From Pogona vitticeps (lineage: Eukaryota > Chordata > Lepidosauria > Squamata > Agamidae): a stretch of DNA of 64,000 nucleotides. The stretch lies in NCBI RefSeq assembly GCF_051106095.1, contig NC_135786.1, forward strand, positions 28,857,001 to 28,921,000. Direction: 5' to 3'. The notes beneath the pieces were generated by a model. That model was given only the letters and a program-made list of their open reading frames with translations. It searched no databases and had not been told where the DNA came from. This document shows, one piece after another, positions 11,801 to 24,388 of this stretch (positions are counted from its first letter, which is position 1; each line of letters starts with the position of its first letter). Position numbers and translations under genes: made by a program.

Positions 11801-12510
11801 TGTTCAAATGTGACAGCACATACCTAAGGAGACAAGTCAGTGGCAACTTGACATTTTAATAACTTTGCCAAGCTTGACTTTCAGCAAGTGTGGTTTGTCC
11901 CACCTCAAAGGTGAAAGGTCACAGTATCAATGGCAAGTGATTCTTTTGTTACCTAGTAAGCCTGGAGCTGCAAAACTATCACCTCACAAGCAGGACATCA
12001 TAGCTAACCTAAATTGGCATGCCTTAAATGAATCTGTGCTAAATATAGAAGGAAAAAGTAAATCAGAAATCCCAGGAGGTTGAACAGCCTGATGGTGTTG
12101 AGGTTTCTGGCCCAGGTGGATAAAACTTCTTCAAGTATCCAGCCTCAAAAGCAGAAAGGAAAATTACAGACTGGAACTGAGTGGGAATGGAAGCCCCATA
12201 GAGTGCCTGCTAGCAAGGAACTCAAGATTGTAACTCTGACCATACTGCTACGGAAGAACTCTCTTTAAAGTCCATGTTTTTCTACGTCTAAGAAAACATC
12301 CTTATAATTGGAATGTATAATTAGAGTTAACATATTTTTAAAATCAAAGTTCCTCTTTTTCTAGCCTCTGCCAGAATTCCCCGTCTTGGGGCACGGATGG
12401 CTGTGGGATTATGGAAAATGTAACCTGAAACATCTAGAAGCCCACCAGTTTAGGGAACTTTCAGCTATTTTATCCCTTCTATAGCCGCTCGTTGCAACTG
12501 TATCTGTATT
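8820..12510. other. Intergenic AT-rich DNA, no gene recognised
   Basis: No exon with splice sites, RNA gene or complete repeat was found. A (TTTTA)n run lies at about 9705-9727 and a (TTTC)n run at about 11019-11035. A short stretch at about 9670-9700 resembles an arm of the foldback element at 3483. Short open frames here lack any family signature. Confidence 0.5.
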
Positions 12511-12512
12511 AT

Positions 12513-12695
12513 GTGCTGTCAAGTCAGAAGAGATGTGTAGCAATCCTAACAGGCTTTTCAACGTAGGTGACATATTTAAGGAGCGGTTTTACCAATGTGC
12601 CCTCGCCCGGTGAGTTTCCATACCTGACGAGGGATTCAAAGTCAGGTCCCCTAGTGAGGTCTATCCTTATATCCACTCTACCATGCTGGGTATAG
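12513..12695 (-). mobile_element. tRNA-derived SINE, minus strand
   Basis: Read on the minus strand, it starts from a tRNA-like head (CCCAGCATGGTAGAGTGG, then ACCTGACTTTGAATCCC as a B box). It ends in a TCTTCTGACTTGACAGCACA-type tail. It is degraded, with no downstream poly(A) that I can define. Confidence 0.6.
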
Positions 12696-13025
12696 TCCTT
12701 ACTGAAGTATACTGTACCTGATAAACCAACTCCTGAATAGTAAGTTAACATGTAACGCAAATCCCATTTATTACTTCAGAAGGGCTTTTCAGCTGGTCTC
12801 CCTATAGTTCTGTCCTAGGTTAAATTTCCACTTTATACCCCTTGCTTGGCATTCTTGTTCTGACAGTAATGAACAGGACATAGAAAGCAACAGGAAGCAT
12901 AGGAAGGTGTAGTGGCGTGTAAAGGTTCGCAGACCCACCAAAGAGTGTAAGATGAAATCCTATGCATATGTGTTTGGGAGTAAGACCCACTGAATTCACT
13001 GGAAATAACGCCTAAGTGGGAGTCA

Positions 13026-13218
13026 ATGTGGTGCAGTGAAGACAGAGCATAGAACTAGGACCTGGGGGTGTAGGTTCAAATTCCACTTAGCCATGAAAAT
13101 TCGCAGTAGGGTAACAATGGGAAACTAATCCTTCAACATCTCATACACCTCAAAACCCCTCTAGGGTTAGTCACTTCCATAACTGCAAGTGACTTGACAG
13201 CACATTAACAACAATACA
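13026..13218 (+). mobile_element. tRNA-derived SINE, plus strand
   Basis: The head GTGGTGCAGTGAAGACAGAG is followed by AGGTTCAAATTCCAC, an excellent B box. The tail GCAAGTGACTTGACAGCACA ends in ACAACAA. This is the same broad squamate SINE type as at 7684, but with a different head. Confidence 0.7.
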
Positions 13219-13219
13219 G

Positions 13220-16200
13220 ATTATCTCAGTATCAGGAAATGAATGGTCTTGTGAGCTTCAACCAGCAGCTACATCATTGGACCTAGGAGCGTACTAGCAG
13301 TACTGCTATTTCTTCTGCTAAGAAAAAAAAGTATACTAGACATCAGTTTTAAATATAGATCTTGTGAAATGCCCCTTGGTCGTGTTCATGTTACAGCTCC
13401 AGTCCTTATTCCTCGGTGTAATGAATCCTAAGAGAGTTAATGGCCTTGTGTCCTCTACTTGGGTCTAAAGAAAAAGCCAATCAAGTAAAGTGGAGCTCAG
13501 TATGGCTGTTAAGAAATTCTGAGACACAAGATAAAGAACACACACTTTAGAGAATAAGAGGATAAGCTGTGGTCTTCCAAGGACAGAGCTGGGGGAGTGT
13601 GTATGAGAAAGGAAACTTAACCTGGTTCCCACATAGACACAAATTTAAATGCTTGCTCAATCTTTCTGACGCTCAGTATTAAGACTACGAGATAGGTGAA
13701 AAGCAATGTTAAAATTATCAGAGAAGACATGCCTGTCTACTTTACTTTTTGTGATGGCTTCTTGGCTACTGTGCTTTGATTGAAGTACTGGGGGTTATTC
13801 TCAATCCACAGCTGCTCCAGGTATATCCATAGAACAGCAACCATATTATTTCCTGACTGACATCTAGGAGAGATGTGCCTGGCAAATTCCATCTTGCCCG
13901 GAACTTTACATCTAGGGGTAACTTTCCTGGCAAAAGCCATCATGCCACGAACTTTTGGACTTGAAAGTTCTTCAGATTGATATATACCTAATGAAGTGGT
14001 CTTTTAATTCACAAAAGCTCATGTGTTGCAGGATGATTTTTCAGTGGTCTGTAATGGAATCACCTATTTTTGTGTTTGTATTTTGTTTTTATAAAGCTAG
14101 AGTAATGGAGTATGACTTCAGTGAAAACCAGAAAGTGGTCGGGAGAGAGGCTTCCATACTGCAGATCCTGTTAAGTTCCTTCCCTCCATTTTAGTATTGA
14201 GAATAAGTTTTCATTTTGGGGTTTCCCTCCCTCTTCTTCTCATCTTTGAGATGTGATACCAAGCTAGTGATTGCTTACCATGAAACAAAAGTTGAAACTA
14301 ACTTAAATAAATTAAAAAAAACAGTGCAGTCCATCTGCTTTATAAATGAAGCCTTTTGAATTTAGAATTAATGAGACTTTCTCCTAGATAAGTGGGTATA
14401 AGATTGCCATCTAAAAATAATTAGCTGCTGAGATTTATTTTCACCTATATCTTGCCACTTTGGTTCTAGAGTTGCCTATTGGTAAAGGAGATTTAAAAAC
14501 AAAACGTCTAGCGGGGTCTGGAACCTCCAAGGCCATTTTACATGCTAAAAACAACAGCTGAAACTTTTCATAGTATAGGGATGAATTAACAACACAGTTG
14601 ACTGAAAAACCTGCCAGCCCTGACTTATGTTTATGTGAAATGGCAGTTGCCCACAAAGGCAAAGTGGGGCTGACCCCACTGTCTCTTAACCCAATACTAG
14701 CTACAGAGTATGAGGATTGAGGAGGATTTAGAGACTGAGAGGTGTAGTAGGAGGGAATAAGTTTAGAGAAAGAGAAATGGAGGTTTGAACCTAACAAACC
14801 ATAGAAGGCACAACTTCAGTGTCTCTCAACTCATTGAGGTTGAGAAAAATATAAATTTATGTATTTACTTATTTAAAATATTTTATCCCACCTTTCTACT
14901 TAAAAGGACCCAAGGCAGCTTACAATATTAAAAGGACAATATTTAAAAGCTAGAAACAGTAGATATACAAATATTTAAAAAAGAATTAAACTACAATCAT
15001 AATAAATGATATCAATACTAAAAACACATTTAAATGATGTACAGACTAACAGATTTCTGACAAGGTGAAAGTTAGGGGAATTGGGTGAAAGTATTTATAA
15101 TTTATCTAAGGGTACCCAATTTTGGAATAAATGCAGGAGAAGCGATATCTTTATTTGACCACTAGAAATCAAACATTCAGTACAAACTTTCATGATTTAA
15201 AATCACTTCTTCAGGCATGCGCCAATATCTTATAGAGAATGCAGAAAAATTATAAATGGCCACTGCTGGAGGAATAGATTGGAAGAGAGACAAAAATGGG
15301 AAATAGACTACATGGAAGTTTCAGCTACTGATCAAAAATGTTCAAGTAGAACCATCATTTTCACTCCTTGCTAACCTGGTAAGAAAGCAGCTAAGTGGTT
15401 CTTACATAGTGGTGTGAATTAATATATAGTGACTAAAGTGCTACGAATGACCTTTCAGTCATTACCCAGGAAAAGCCATTTTGAGGTCTGTAAGTCCACT
15501 GCTCACATTGCTACAAAGCTAGCTGTAGTTGGCACAACTACCATCTCTCCAGGTAATTTAATTCACAGGTTTGCCTCTTCCTTCATGTCAAAAGCAATCC
15601 AACAGTGCTTCCAGAATGGAAGGATCTTTTCAATGGGATGCCCGCCATCCACATGTTCTTCATGGAGGTTCCTTCCACATCCCTGGACAGGTTTGCTGTA
15701 AAAAAATAAAATAAAGTGCATTGTGCCTTATTTGCTAGAAAAGCAGAAGAATGTGTGATCTTTCAAAATATATGTGCCAGAACCCTAGTGTTGATTTACA
15801 TTTATGTATGAGAAATCACATGAGTCTTGACAGCAGATTGCTACTCATTAACAAGGTGCTGGTTGATCAGGCACAAGACCCAAGCATAGAGTCAGTGGCT
15901 AATTAATGAGTGGCAGTTTTGCCATATGACTTACATAATTTTGATTATGCAAGTGTAAATTGGCAGTAGGATTTTGCCACAATGTCTAAACAATACCCTG
16001 AAGTGCTGTTTTTTTCTTCTTCCTTTCACCTGACAGGCCTTCAGAGAGCTTGAGACTATCTAGCCAGGTCTCAGTGAGAACTGCATTCTGAGTTTTTTGT
16101 GCAAAGCTGCAAACTTATGGCAGGCCTACAACCCTGATAATTAAAAGTGCAAGAGACAATGCATAGGGAGGCCATTTCACATTGGAGTTTTATTTGCAAC

Positions 16201-18218
16201 CTTGTGTGCTATTTGTGTGAGTGGGAGGGACTTTTCTGGGTGGGGCTAATTGTCTATCCAGTACTAACCAATCATTCCTTCCAGCTTTTAAATTCAAAGA
16301 GAGCCTCACCTCTCTGCTAAGTGTTCTCTCCCTCTTTTTAGTCAGTTTGTGGCAGTTGCTTGCTAAGTATGTGTGTACTAAAGAAAGCTGCATATACCAT
16401 TCTGGAAGTTGAAGTATCTGGAAGTAAAGTATTGTGTTTTATTCTTTTTCCTACAAATGTCTGGGAGTAAGCTTTTGAGACTTTAAGTGCTAGTTAATAA
16501 AAAGGAGATGGACTCTGGTGAATTTGTAGCTGTTCTCCTATGTGAGCCTCTGTACTTCTGGTGAAAGGAATTTTACTAGAAATTCAAAACTCTGAAACAT
16601 TTGGTGTAATGTTTTGTCTGTATCTACAATTTGCCTGTAGTCTCTTAGTAAAGAGGTCAGTCTAAACCCTTGCCTACAAATCTTCAGTTTATTGGGTTCT
16701 TAAGCCACTGGGGAAGCTGACACCCTAGTAAAGAAAGAAGGAAAAGTTATTTCCTTGCCTGTTTGAACACAGCAGAAAAAAACAGGTGGCTTGGAGCAGG
16801 AATAAGCGCCACGCTGGAGATGAGGAGGGGCAAGAATTAAATGCTTGGGCACCGTTTGTTAAAAGGAAATAAAAATTGACTGGATCTGACAAATCCTGCC
16901 CACAGACATTCAGTGAAAGAAATCCAAAGCATCATAACTGAGGATTTTTAAAGGCACTGAAAAGTAATTAATTCCATGGGACTTTCGCTTAACTATTTAT
17001 GCACACATAATATGGCACTGAGATTACCACTGATAATTTCTGAATGACAGTCGCTCAGACTCCCAAACAGCTCAATATCCTTTCTATGTTAAAAAGTGGC
17101 CCACAAGAATCAATATCAATGACAACAATCCCAAAACAAGGTATGCAAATTATAATATCAATGGTACCTTCTGGTTTCCAATGTTTCTGGACACCACCTG
17201 TTAAACTTGTATTTTGTAAATAGAAGGAAACACAGAGAAAATGTTTCAAAACTTGTATCTTTCCACTGTAAGAAAAACCACAACCCAGAAATGCATTTTT
17301 GAGAAAGTCCTAGGGGCAGTGCTATAAATATGAGTCATAACTGTATTAGACTTCTGTTTCTAGATGTATGTCTTCAGCATTTTTTCACCACATCTATTAA
17401 CAAAATCACACAGGTACATACATAAAAATATCTGAATCTATTCTCAGAATCTGTTCTAAGACATAAGTTCAACATTTTATTTGAAAGTATATTCAAGGTT
17501 AAAAGAGGGAAGGGTGGGGGGAGGATCAGCTAAAATTAGAGAGACCCCATATCTGGAACATTTTCATTCATCCAGCCAGTCAATACAGTGATGTTAATAC
17601 AGGATGCTCACTTCCTTTTATGACAGGAGAAAATGTGCTTTTGGCATGCACAATTAGTACCATAATGCCTTTTACTGTGCAAGTTGACAGTAGTCACTGA
17701 AAGACAAGAATAGTTGGCTATGCATTATAGAAATAACCCACAGAGAGTCTAAAGCAGGAGATGTGTGGAATGCGTGTGTATGTGTAGGTTTGCATGCAAA
17801 TCGCCTGCCGCATTGCTTTTGTTTTTTTTCCTTGTTGCAGGTCAAGTTTTCCCAGGAGTTTTGAACCTCCTCAAATAACCTCTTCACATATGACACACTT
17901 GTTCAAGAAAAAAAGTCAAAAAGTGTGACCTAAAAACAAGAATGTGTGTCGATTCCCAAGGCAATAAATGACCTGAAGAGCCCAGAGCTGTCTGTCTCCT
18001 TTTGCAGTACAACTGCTCGAAACTAACTGAGCAGAATAGAAAGCGTCCAACATAGCTGTACTTATGGTATCCTTCTTACAGCCGGAAACATTATACACAA
18101 CCTTATAAAGTACTGTAGTTGTTTGTTGAATATTGTAGTCTAAGAAAAGCCCTGATTCCACAGAAAGCAAGCAGGATAACAGCATCAGGGGGAGGGCTAC
18201 CTAATTTGTTCACTACTG
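13220..18218. other. Intergenic DNA with minor repeat debris
   Basis: No gene is recognised. A minus-strand L2-type tail lies at about 14835-14945 (TTTATCCCACCTTTCTACTT, AAGGACCCAAGGCAGC). A fragment at about 13960-14025 matches a repeat with a CTAATGAAGTGG...CACAAAAGCT signature, also seen near 26615-26655. A stretch at about 16190-16470 has some LTR-like composition but is not called. Confidence 0.5.
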
Positions 18219-18220
18219 TA

Positions 18221-18761
18221 CAGTGGGGTATCTACTTAAGAACTTAATCCGTATTGGAAGGTGGTTCTCAAGTTGAAAAGTTCTTATGTTGAATCTGCAT
18301 TTCCCATAGGAATGCATTGAAAACCATTTAATCCGTATCTGCTCTTTTCCGTCCATAGAAACTACAGTGGAACCTCTACTTAAGAACTTAATCCGTTTTG
18401 GAATGGTGTTCTTAAGTTGAAACGTTCTTAAGTTGAAGCAAAATTTCCCATAGGAATGGACTGAAAACCAATTCATTTGTTCTGGCTGTTTTTTTGTTAT
18501 GTAGAGGTGCGTTCGTACATTGAAGCATTAGTTCCCATAGGAACTAATGCAAAGCTGGTTAATACGTACTCTACCACTAGGGGGAGATTTTTTTTTTTAA
18601 CCTAAGATGACCTAAGGTTAAAAAAAGAGCAGGAAAGGTTTTTTTTTTCCTGTTCTTATCTTGGATTTCTGTTCTCAAGTAGAAGCAAAATTTAGCAAAT
18701 GGAGCTGTTCTTAAGTTGGATTGTTCTTAAGTAGAGACGTTCTTAAGTAGAGACCCCACTG
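18221..18761. mobile_element. Compound Tigger-like element with two left ends and one right end
   Basis: The outer ends are CAGTGGGGTATCTACTTAAG and GTAGAGACCCCACTG. TA flanks both (18219-18220 and 18762-18763). A second left end, CAGTGGAACCTCTACTTAAG, begins at 18365 straight after a TA, and no second right end is visible. Bases 18221-18360 closely match the first part of the element at 59883-60389. The interior is palindromic, with GTTCTTAAGT motifs, and has no transposase. Confidence 0.75.
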
Positions 18762-18904
18762 TACTTGCTTCCATACTCCTCCTTTCTCTCCGGAGAAGTA
18801 GATGGAAAAGACACACCTAACGTACCTTTTTACCCTGCTCCAGTAGCCTGAGACTCTGCTTCTCTTCAAATGTGAGATTACAACAGCAAGATACCTACTT
18901 GAGA

Positions 18905-19100
18905 CCCCCTAATGGTAGACACACCTGGCTCACTAGCTCATTGAGTTAAGTATGGTGCAGAGTTTGAGTCCCCATTGAGCGTCCCAGAAGAGGAGTCAGC
19001 ATGTGTAGCCTTGGCCAAGCTTCACAGTGTCCATATGAAGAAGGGAACCCTAGGAAGGATCGCCATAAGTCAGAATGGATGTAATGGCACGTGTGTCGCT
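18905..19100 (+). mobile_element. tRNA-derived SINE, plus strand
   Basis: The head CTGGCTCACTAGCTCATTGA is followed by B-box-like GAGTTTGAGTCCCCA. The middle block TGTGTAGCCTTGGCCAAGCT and tail GGATCGCCATAAGTCAGAAT match the squamate SINE copies at 7684 and 20655. It is degraded. Confidence 0.7.
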
Positions 19101-19556
19101 GTTGTCATTGTTAATTACAGAGAACTATTGGTAGGGAAAACAGTACACAAGATAATGATTAAATTATATAACATAATAAACAACACAAGCAAGGTCAAAG
19201 AATAATAACAAACAGTAATAACAAAATAATAGTTTTAGGAGAGGTAGTCATGTTAGTCTGTGCTGATATAATTAGTGGTACCTGGGAGGGCATCAGTATA
19301 TTGTGTTGACAGCAGGATTCAGCTTCCCAGAAGCCAATTTTTTAAAAAAGAGTGTCCCAAACAAAATATTATAACTATGAAACTGGACCTCTGATCAGCA
19401 CTAAATCTGGAACCATTCACACTTGCTGAAAAACAATTGCTTTGTTTTGGATGAAAAATGGTTAACTGATGAAAAAAAGGAGTCAGTTTCTTGGATTTTC
19501 CCTTATGTTGTACCATTTTGTGAACTGTAAGGAGCAGAAGAGCGTATCCTGTAGAC

Positions 19557-20008
19557 CAGGGGTGTCCCTTTCACCTTCCCTGGGCCATATTAGAAGATGA
19601 AAATTTGGTTTGGACATCACATACATTTGGTTTGGGCCGCATGGGGGGGGGCAGCCCTAGGCGTCCTCCGCAGCCCCGCTCCAAGCGCGCTTACCGGCAG
19701 CTGCGATCTCAGACAGCAGAGGCTGCCAGCTTCGACTCCGGCGGCTTTATGGGGCCAGGAGGGGGTTCCCCCATTGACGGGGACAGCACAATGCAGTCAC
19801 GCATCCCCCTTGTCCCCTCCCGCTCCTTCCTTCCTTCCCTCTCTCCCCCTCCACTGTTGTGACATGCCTCGGCCACATTCTGGCCGCAAGCGCTGGCAGT
19901 GTAACTTGAAACTTTGGAATTTCTTTAAAAATAAAAAATTGCACTGGGCCGCATTATGAGCTGACCTGGGCCGCATGCCGCCATCGGGCCGTGGGTTGGA
20001 CCAGCCTG
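19557..20008. mobile_element. Non-autonomous hAT (Charlie-like) transposon
   Basis: Ends are CAGGGGTGTCC and GGTTGGACCAGCCTG. Inner subterminal GGGCCGCAT motifs are repeated (19637, 19947, 19970). Flanks are CTGTAGAC (19549-19556) and CTGTAGGC (20009-20016), an 8-bp target duplication with one change. The GC-rich middle holds no transposase, so the open frames there are chance. Confidence 0.8.
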
Positions 20009-20149
20009 CTGTAGGCCATTGTGACTGCTGTCATTGGTGTTGTCAGCATTCAGGGTGGCCTTTGCTATGTAAAGCTTTGCATCCTTTTCCCTACTAGCAA
20101 CGTGGGTATGATATTGTGAAGCAATATTGGGCCATTGCCTGGTGTAGCG

Positions 20150-20560
20150 TACTCCTTTTATTAGAGCTATGGTTCTTGTATTATGTAATGGTTTATGAAT
20201 ATTCATGTTGCTGAGAGGCGGAGTCAAGAGAGATGCTATAAGAGGCGGGGTCAGAGAATCAGAGGGGAGATTAAGTGAGATTGAGTTAGAGAAATGTAAG
20301 AGTCAGGCAGGAGAGAAAAGCCAGACAGAGTAATCGAGTGTGTAGTTTGGGAAATTTAGGTGTGATTGACTACTGAAGATATTTATGAATCTCTGTAATC
20401 AATAAACCAAAGTTTTATTTTAAAGAAATTGAAGTGTGGACCTGAATCTTTCTGAAGTAATGTTGAATTAGAGATCACCTGGTGGCAGCAAGTGGAAAAG
20501 AAGAGAGTGTTTGCCTTTGTGTGCTCTGAGGCTTGAAGGTCAAGCAAAGGGGCACGGGGG
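20150..20560 (+). mobile_element. Fossil LTR (3' part) with adjoining primer-binding-like site
   Basis: The stretch has LTR layout: TATAAG at 20237-20242, AATAAA at 20401-20406, a CA end at 20476-20477, and TGGTGGCAGC from 20480 where a tRNA primer site would start. No gag or pol reading frame follows. It looks like a broken remnant of an LTR retroelement; family and age cannot be fixed. The left boundary is approximate. Confidence 0.4.
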
Positions 20561-20654
20561 TGGACCTGGCATTTTGAATCGTAAGTACTGTACAGAAAAA
20601 AAAATCCTATGTTCATAAATAAAAGGGGTTTTAAAGACAGGAATTACTATTGGG

Positions 20655-20885
20655 GGAACAACAACAACAACAACAAAATGTGCTCTCAAGTAAATTCTGA
20701 CTTATAGTGACCCTTTTCAGAAGTGATTTGTCATTCTCTTCTACTGAGAATGTCTTGGAACTTTGCAGCTTGCCCAAGGCTACACAGGCTGGCTCGACTC
20801 ACAGAAGGCACAGTGGTGAATTTAATTCCCAGCCTCTAGCTCCAGCAGCAGATACCTAACTCACTGTACTATCCAGCCAACTGGG
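20655..20885 (-). mobile_element. Sauria-type tRNA SINE, minus strand
   Basis: Read on the minus strand, the head has the tRNA-like TGGCTGGATAGTACAGTGAG. Next come GCTGGAGCTAGAGGCTGGGA, the central TGTGTAGCCTTGGGCAAGCT, and the tail GGGTCACTATAAGTCAGAAT. It ends in (TTG)n (20659-20676 on the plus strand as AAC repeats). This is the best-preserved copy of this SINE in the window. Confidence 0.8.
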
Positions 20886-23765
20886 AGAGAAGTGAGCAGA
20901 TAAATGCACATCTCTGCATATATCCTAATAAGCCACTAGTTCCAGGGAGAGAATGAAAAATTAAGCTGGAATAATTAGGCCATAAACCACAGAACCTTGC
21001 AAATACAGTTTAAGAATAGGTTGTAAGAAAATAAGCACATTTATCAACCTACATCTCTTGTAAAGCAAGATCTGTAGCTTCTCTGATAGGGTGAACCACT
21101 TTGGAAGGCCTGTAGCCTTGGTAGGCTTCACACTATAGGGCTAGCCCTCTGAATCCCACCATTCCCCCAGTAACAAATTGTACCTCCAGAAATTTTGGAG
21201 GGGACCAATTTACCATTTGTGTGTTATTTCACTTCTCTCGGCATGTTTTAGATTGGGGGAAAAAATCTTAAAAAGAAACATGACGTGACTTTTCAAAGAT
21301 ATATTTTAATGACACATTGTGTCATTAAAATGGCCATTTTTATTCATGTTGGGCGTGGTCTGGGGGCCCTAAAGGGCTGCACTAATAGCCATAGGGGCCA
21401 TATGCTGTCTGTGGGGTGTACGCTGCTTACCCCTGCCTTAGTTGGAAGCCCTAACTAGAACAGATCAAGAGGGTAACAGTGAAAAAACAACAACAACCAC
21501 TACCACACTTCTGCTTTCCTCCATGTCACAAACGTTGCATGTGCCATGATGTGACAACTCATGCTGGGAGGAACCCCTTTGGCCTGGAAAACTGGCTTCG
21601 GTGTACTTGTCTGATCAACCACTAACAATCACCACATTAGATGGGTAGCATGGACAGGGCCTTTTAAGTGGTGGTCCTGCATTTGTGGCATTCCTTCTCC
21701 TAGGAATTCAGCTTAGCTCTATTCTTATTAACTTTGAAGACTTCTATTCTACCAGGCTGTTTTGTAACCTTGTTTCAAGTCCTGATACAAGTTTATATCT
21801 AATTTAGATTGCATTCTTTACTTAAGTGTTGTGTTTTATACAATTTGGCCAACACCCTGTTTGGACTTACTGCACAAAGAACAAAAGTTACAGAAGTAGC
21901 CACAACTATTTGGAGAGGTGCTTCTTGAGTGCCAGATCTGTGACCCAGCATGCCACCTACATCTCTCGAAATAGTCCCAGCAACTTCTGCATTCAGTAAA
22001 TTGAAACATCAGACTGACCCTTTATCATAAAGCACTGTAAGAAACCTTGCCAGGTTAATAATAATGATACATTAAATAATTAAATATATGAGGCAGACTA
22101 TAGTGTATGTGGAGGGGAAATAAGCAGATTGAATTTATCAACAGGCACAACTCAAAAAGTATAACTGGCAATTAAGCCAATTGCATGGCAAAGTGACTAA
22201 TAATTTATTTCCTACTTGCCCAATTTTAAACATAAGTTTCAGATCTGATTTTCAACTGACAACATACAGTCAATTTTGCACCATTATGCATCATGTTGAA
22301 ATTATTCAGAGTTGGTCATAAGAACTGAAAACATAAAACTAAAATAGCATATCCTTTATAGAAATCAGCATTGGGAAGCACAAGATCTTAACCCCCTGCT
22401 ATTAAAAAAGGTTGTAAAGCTATTGAACTGAATTATAGGCTCTAAAGGACAGTGGCAAGGTGCCTTACAGCCTGTCTTGAAATAATGTTTACTCAAAAGC
22501 AAGTCCCTCTCAAAAGCAATTCGTATAACTGCTTTCCCTGGAAAATGTGTGCAGGATAGCAGCCTTCATTTCTAGGGGCTTGTGCTTCATAAGACTTTAT
22601 AAATTTGCAGATATTTATTCTAACCCCCTGCTGTTGATTTTCACATTTTTTGGCAGGCATTAATTTTCCTTTGTGTAGGGGCAGCTGAAATCAACACATC
22701 TCATGTTATTTCCTCCTCATTATTTCCTGGTACACTTAATTGACCATTATTGTGGTTAATGACAGAGCTCTGGGAATGATATTTGATGCCAAACTGCTGT
22801 CAGAATACTTGCCAAGGGAACAGGATAGAATAAAAATAGTAGCACCTGTTTATTCCTGCTTTATCGTCTCAAGGAGTACAAGGTAGAGCCCTGTCCCATT
22901 AAAATCAATGGGATTTTCCCACTGACAACAATGGGAAAGAGATTAGCAGAACAACCCCATGGGGGTGGAGAACAAGAAAGAAGTGCCACTAAAAGTTTTC
23001 ATGCTGGATGCAGTTAAATTCCTTCTTGGGGGGTGTTGGAGGCCAGCATGGGAGATGTTTAGCTTTTGGACTACAATTCCCAGAATTCCACAAAATAGAT
23101 TTTTTTTTTAAAAAAAAAGTATTTGCCATCTCTAGTCAGTAGAATGAAATAATATCTAGTGATTTGACCCTTCTCAAGCCCTATAAACAGCAGCACATCT
23201 ATGCATATAGATAGACCTTTCCACAGATAAACAGGAAACTCCCCCCATTGTATCTAATGGTGTTCCACCAAGGTGCCTTCTCATCACCCACAGAGCTGCA
23301 CTTCCAGATTTTAAATCACAAATTGCCAGAACAAATTAAGGCATCCAATACAGGGACCCAATTTGAGTCAAGATAGGAAACCACGACATGCCAGGCAGCA
23401 TTCAGTTGCGGTTTCTCACTCTTGTTTAAAATGTGTATGAGAATATTAAAATCTAAGGTTTTCAAAAAGCAAATTTCTGGCTGTCATATTTGTGACAAGG
23501 ATAAATGCATGCAGGCAAGATATAAAAGCTGCAGCGTTTAATCAGCAAAATTGTTGCATCTTGTTTTTTCCCTCAGAGCTCTGAACAAATAACAATCATG
23601 TGAAGGCATACTGTATGTTACACACTGGAAAACTGCGATGACCCTGTTTAGATTTACAGTGAAGAAATGCTTACAATATCTGCCCTCCTGATTTTCAAGG
23701 ACGGATGCAGAAGAAAGACAAGAAGTGTGGAAGCAGCCATGTCCACCAACAAACTGGAAATAAAT
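20886..23765. other. Intergenic DNA, no gene recognised
   Basis: No exon, RNA gene or complete transposon was recognised. There is a perfect 27-base palindrome at 21304-21330. A fragment near 22480-22568 resembles a very common reptile short repeat (TTACTC-AAAGCAAGTCCC). Another near 23060-23085 carries GGACTACAATTCCCAGAATT, a motif shared with hAT-type MITEs. Confidence 0.5.
21304..21330. repeat. Perfect inverted repeat, 13-bp arms, 1-bp centre
   Basis: TTTTAATGACACA, then T, then TGTGTCATTAAAA. There are no mismatches in the arms. The flanks are not palindromic for any distance, so it does not look like the core of a long MITE. Confidence 0.9.
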
Positions 23766-23766
23766 A

Positions 23767-24047
23767 CAGTCATGCCCTACTTAACGTTTACCCTGCATTA
23801 CGACGAATCTGCTTCACGACGATGTTTTTGCTCCCCGATGTGTTTAGGGACGGATTCCTCGCTATACAGGCACTGAAAATGGCCGCCTTATTGAGGATCT
23901 TTGCTGGACAGTGAGTTTTTAGCCCATTGGAACGCATTAACCGGGTTTTAATGCCATTCAATGGGTTTTTTATTTTCGATTTATGGCGTTTTCGCTCTAC
24001 AGCGATTTTGCTGGAACGAATTAACGTCGTTAAGCGAGGCACCATTG
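23767..24047. mobile_element. Tigger-like MITE, 281 bp
   Basis: Ends are CAGTCATGCCCTACTTAACG and GTTAAGCGAGGCACCATTG, with TA outside each (23765-23766 and 24048-24049). The inner text GCTGGAACGAATTAACGTCG is the reverse complement of the start of the 1662 element (AATTCGTTCCAGC). The two therefore share a family. It encodes nothing. Confidence 0.8.
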
Positions 24048-24388
24048 TAATGCCACTGTTATTAGGGAAGATCTTAACTGCAATTCTGCATTCAGTTCTG
24101 GATGCTGCCTTGGAAGAAACATGGCTGGGTTTTGGGCTTAAGCTACCTCTAACTTGTTTCTTGTTCACATCTTATTCTAACGAAGTTAAAACTACATTCA
24201 TAGTGTGATGTATCCACAAGAAACAGCAGCTTGAAACTAAACCATTTGACACTTGTGTTGATGGCCAACTTATAGTCTTTGGGGGACACTATTCTCCTAA
24301 GAATAGTCTGTGACCAAATGTGTACTGGCCTGCACAAACCAGTTCTCTACTAAGCAGTTATGCAATAGGAGTAATAGGCAGTCAGGAC

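Noticed and set aside
16190-16470. LTR-like stretch with a CCAAT-type motif and poly(A)-like sequence
   Set aside because: No repeat ends, primer site or second copy could be seen. The signals are too common alone.
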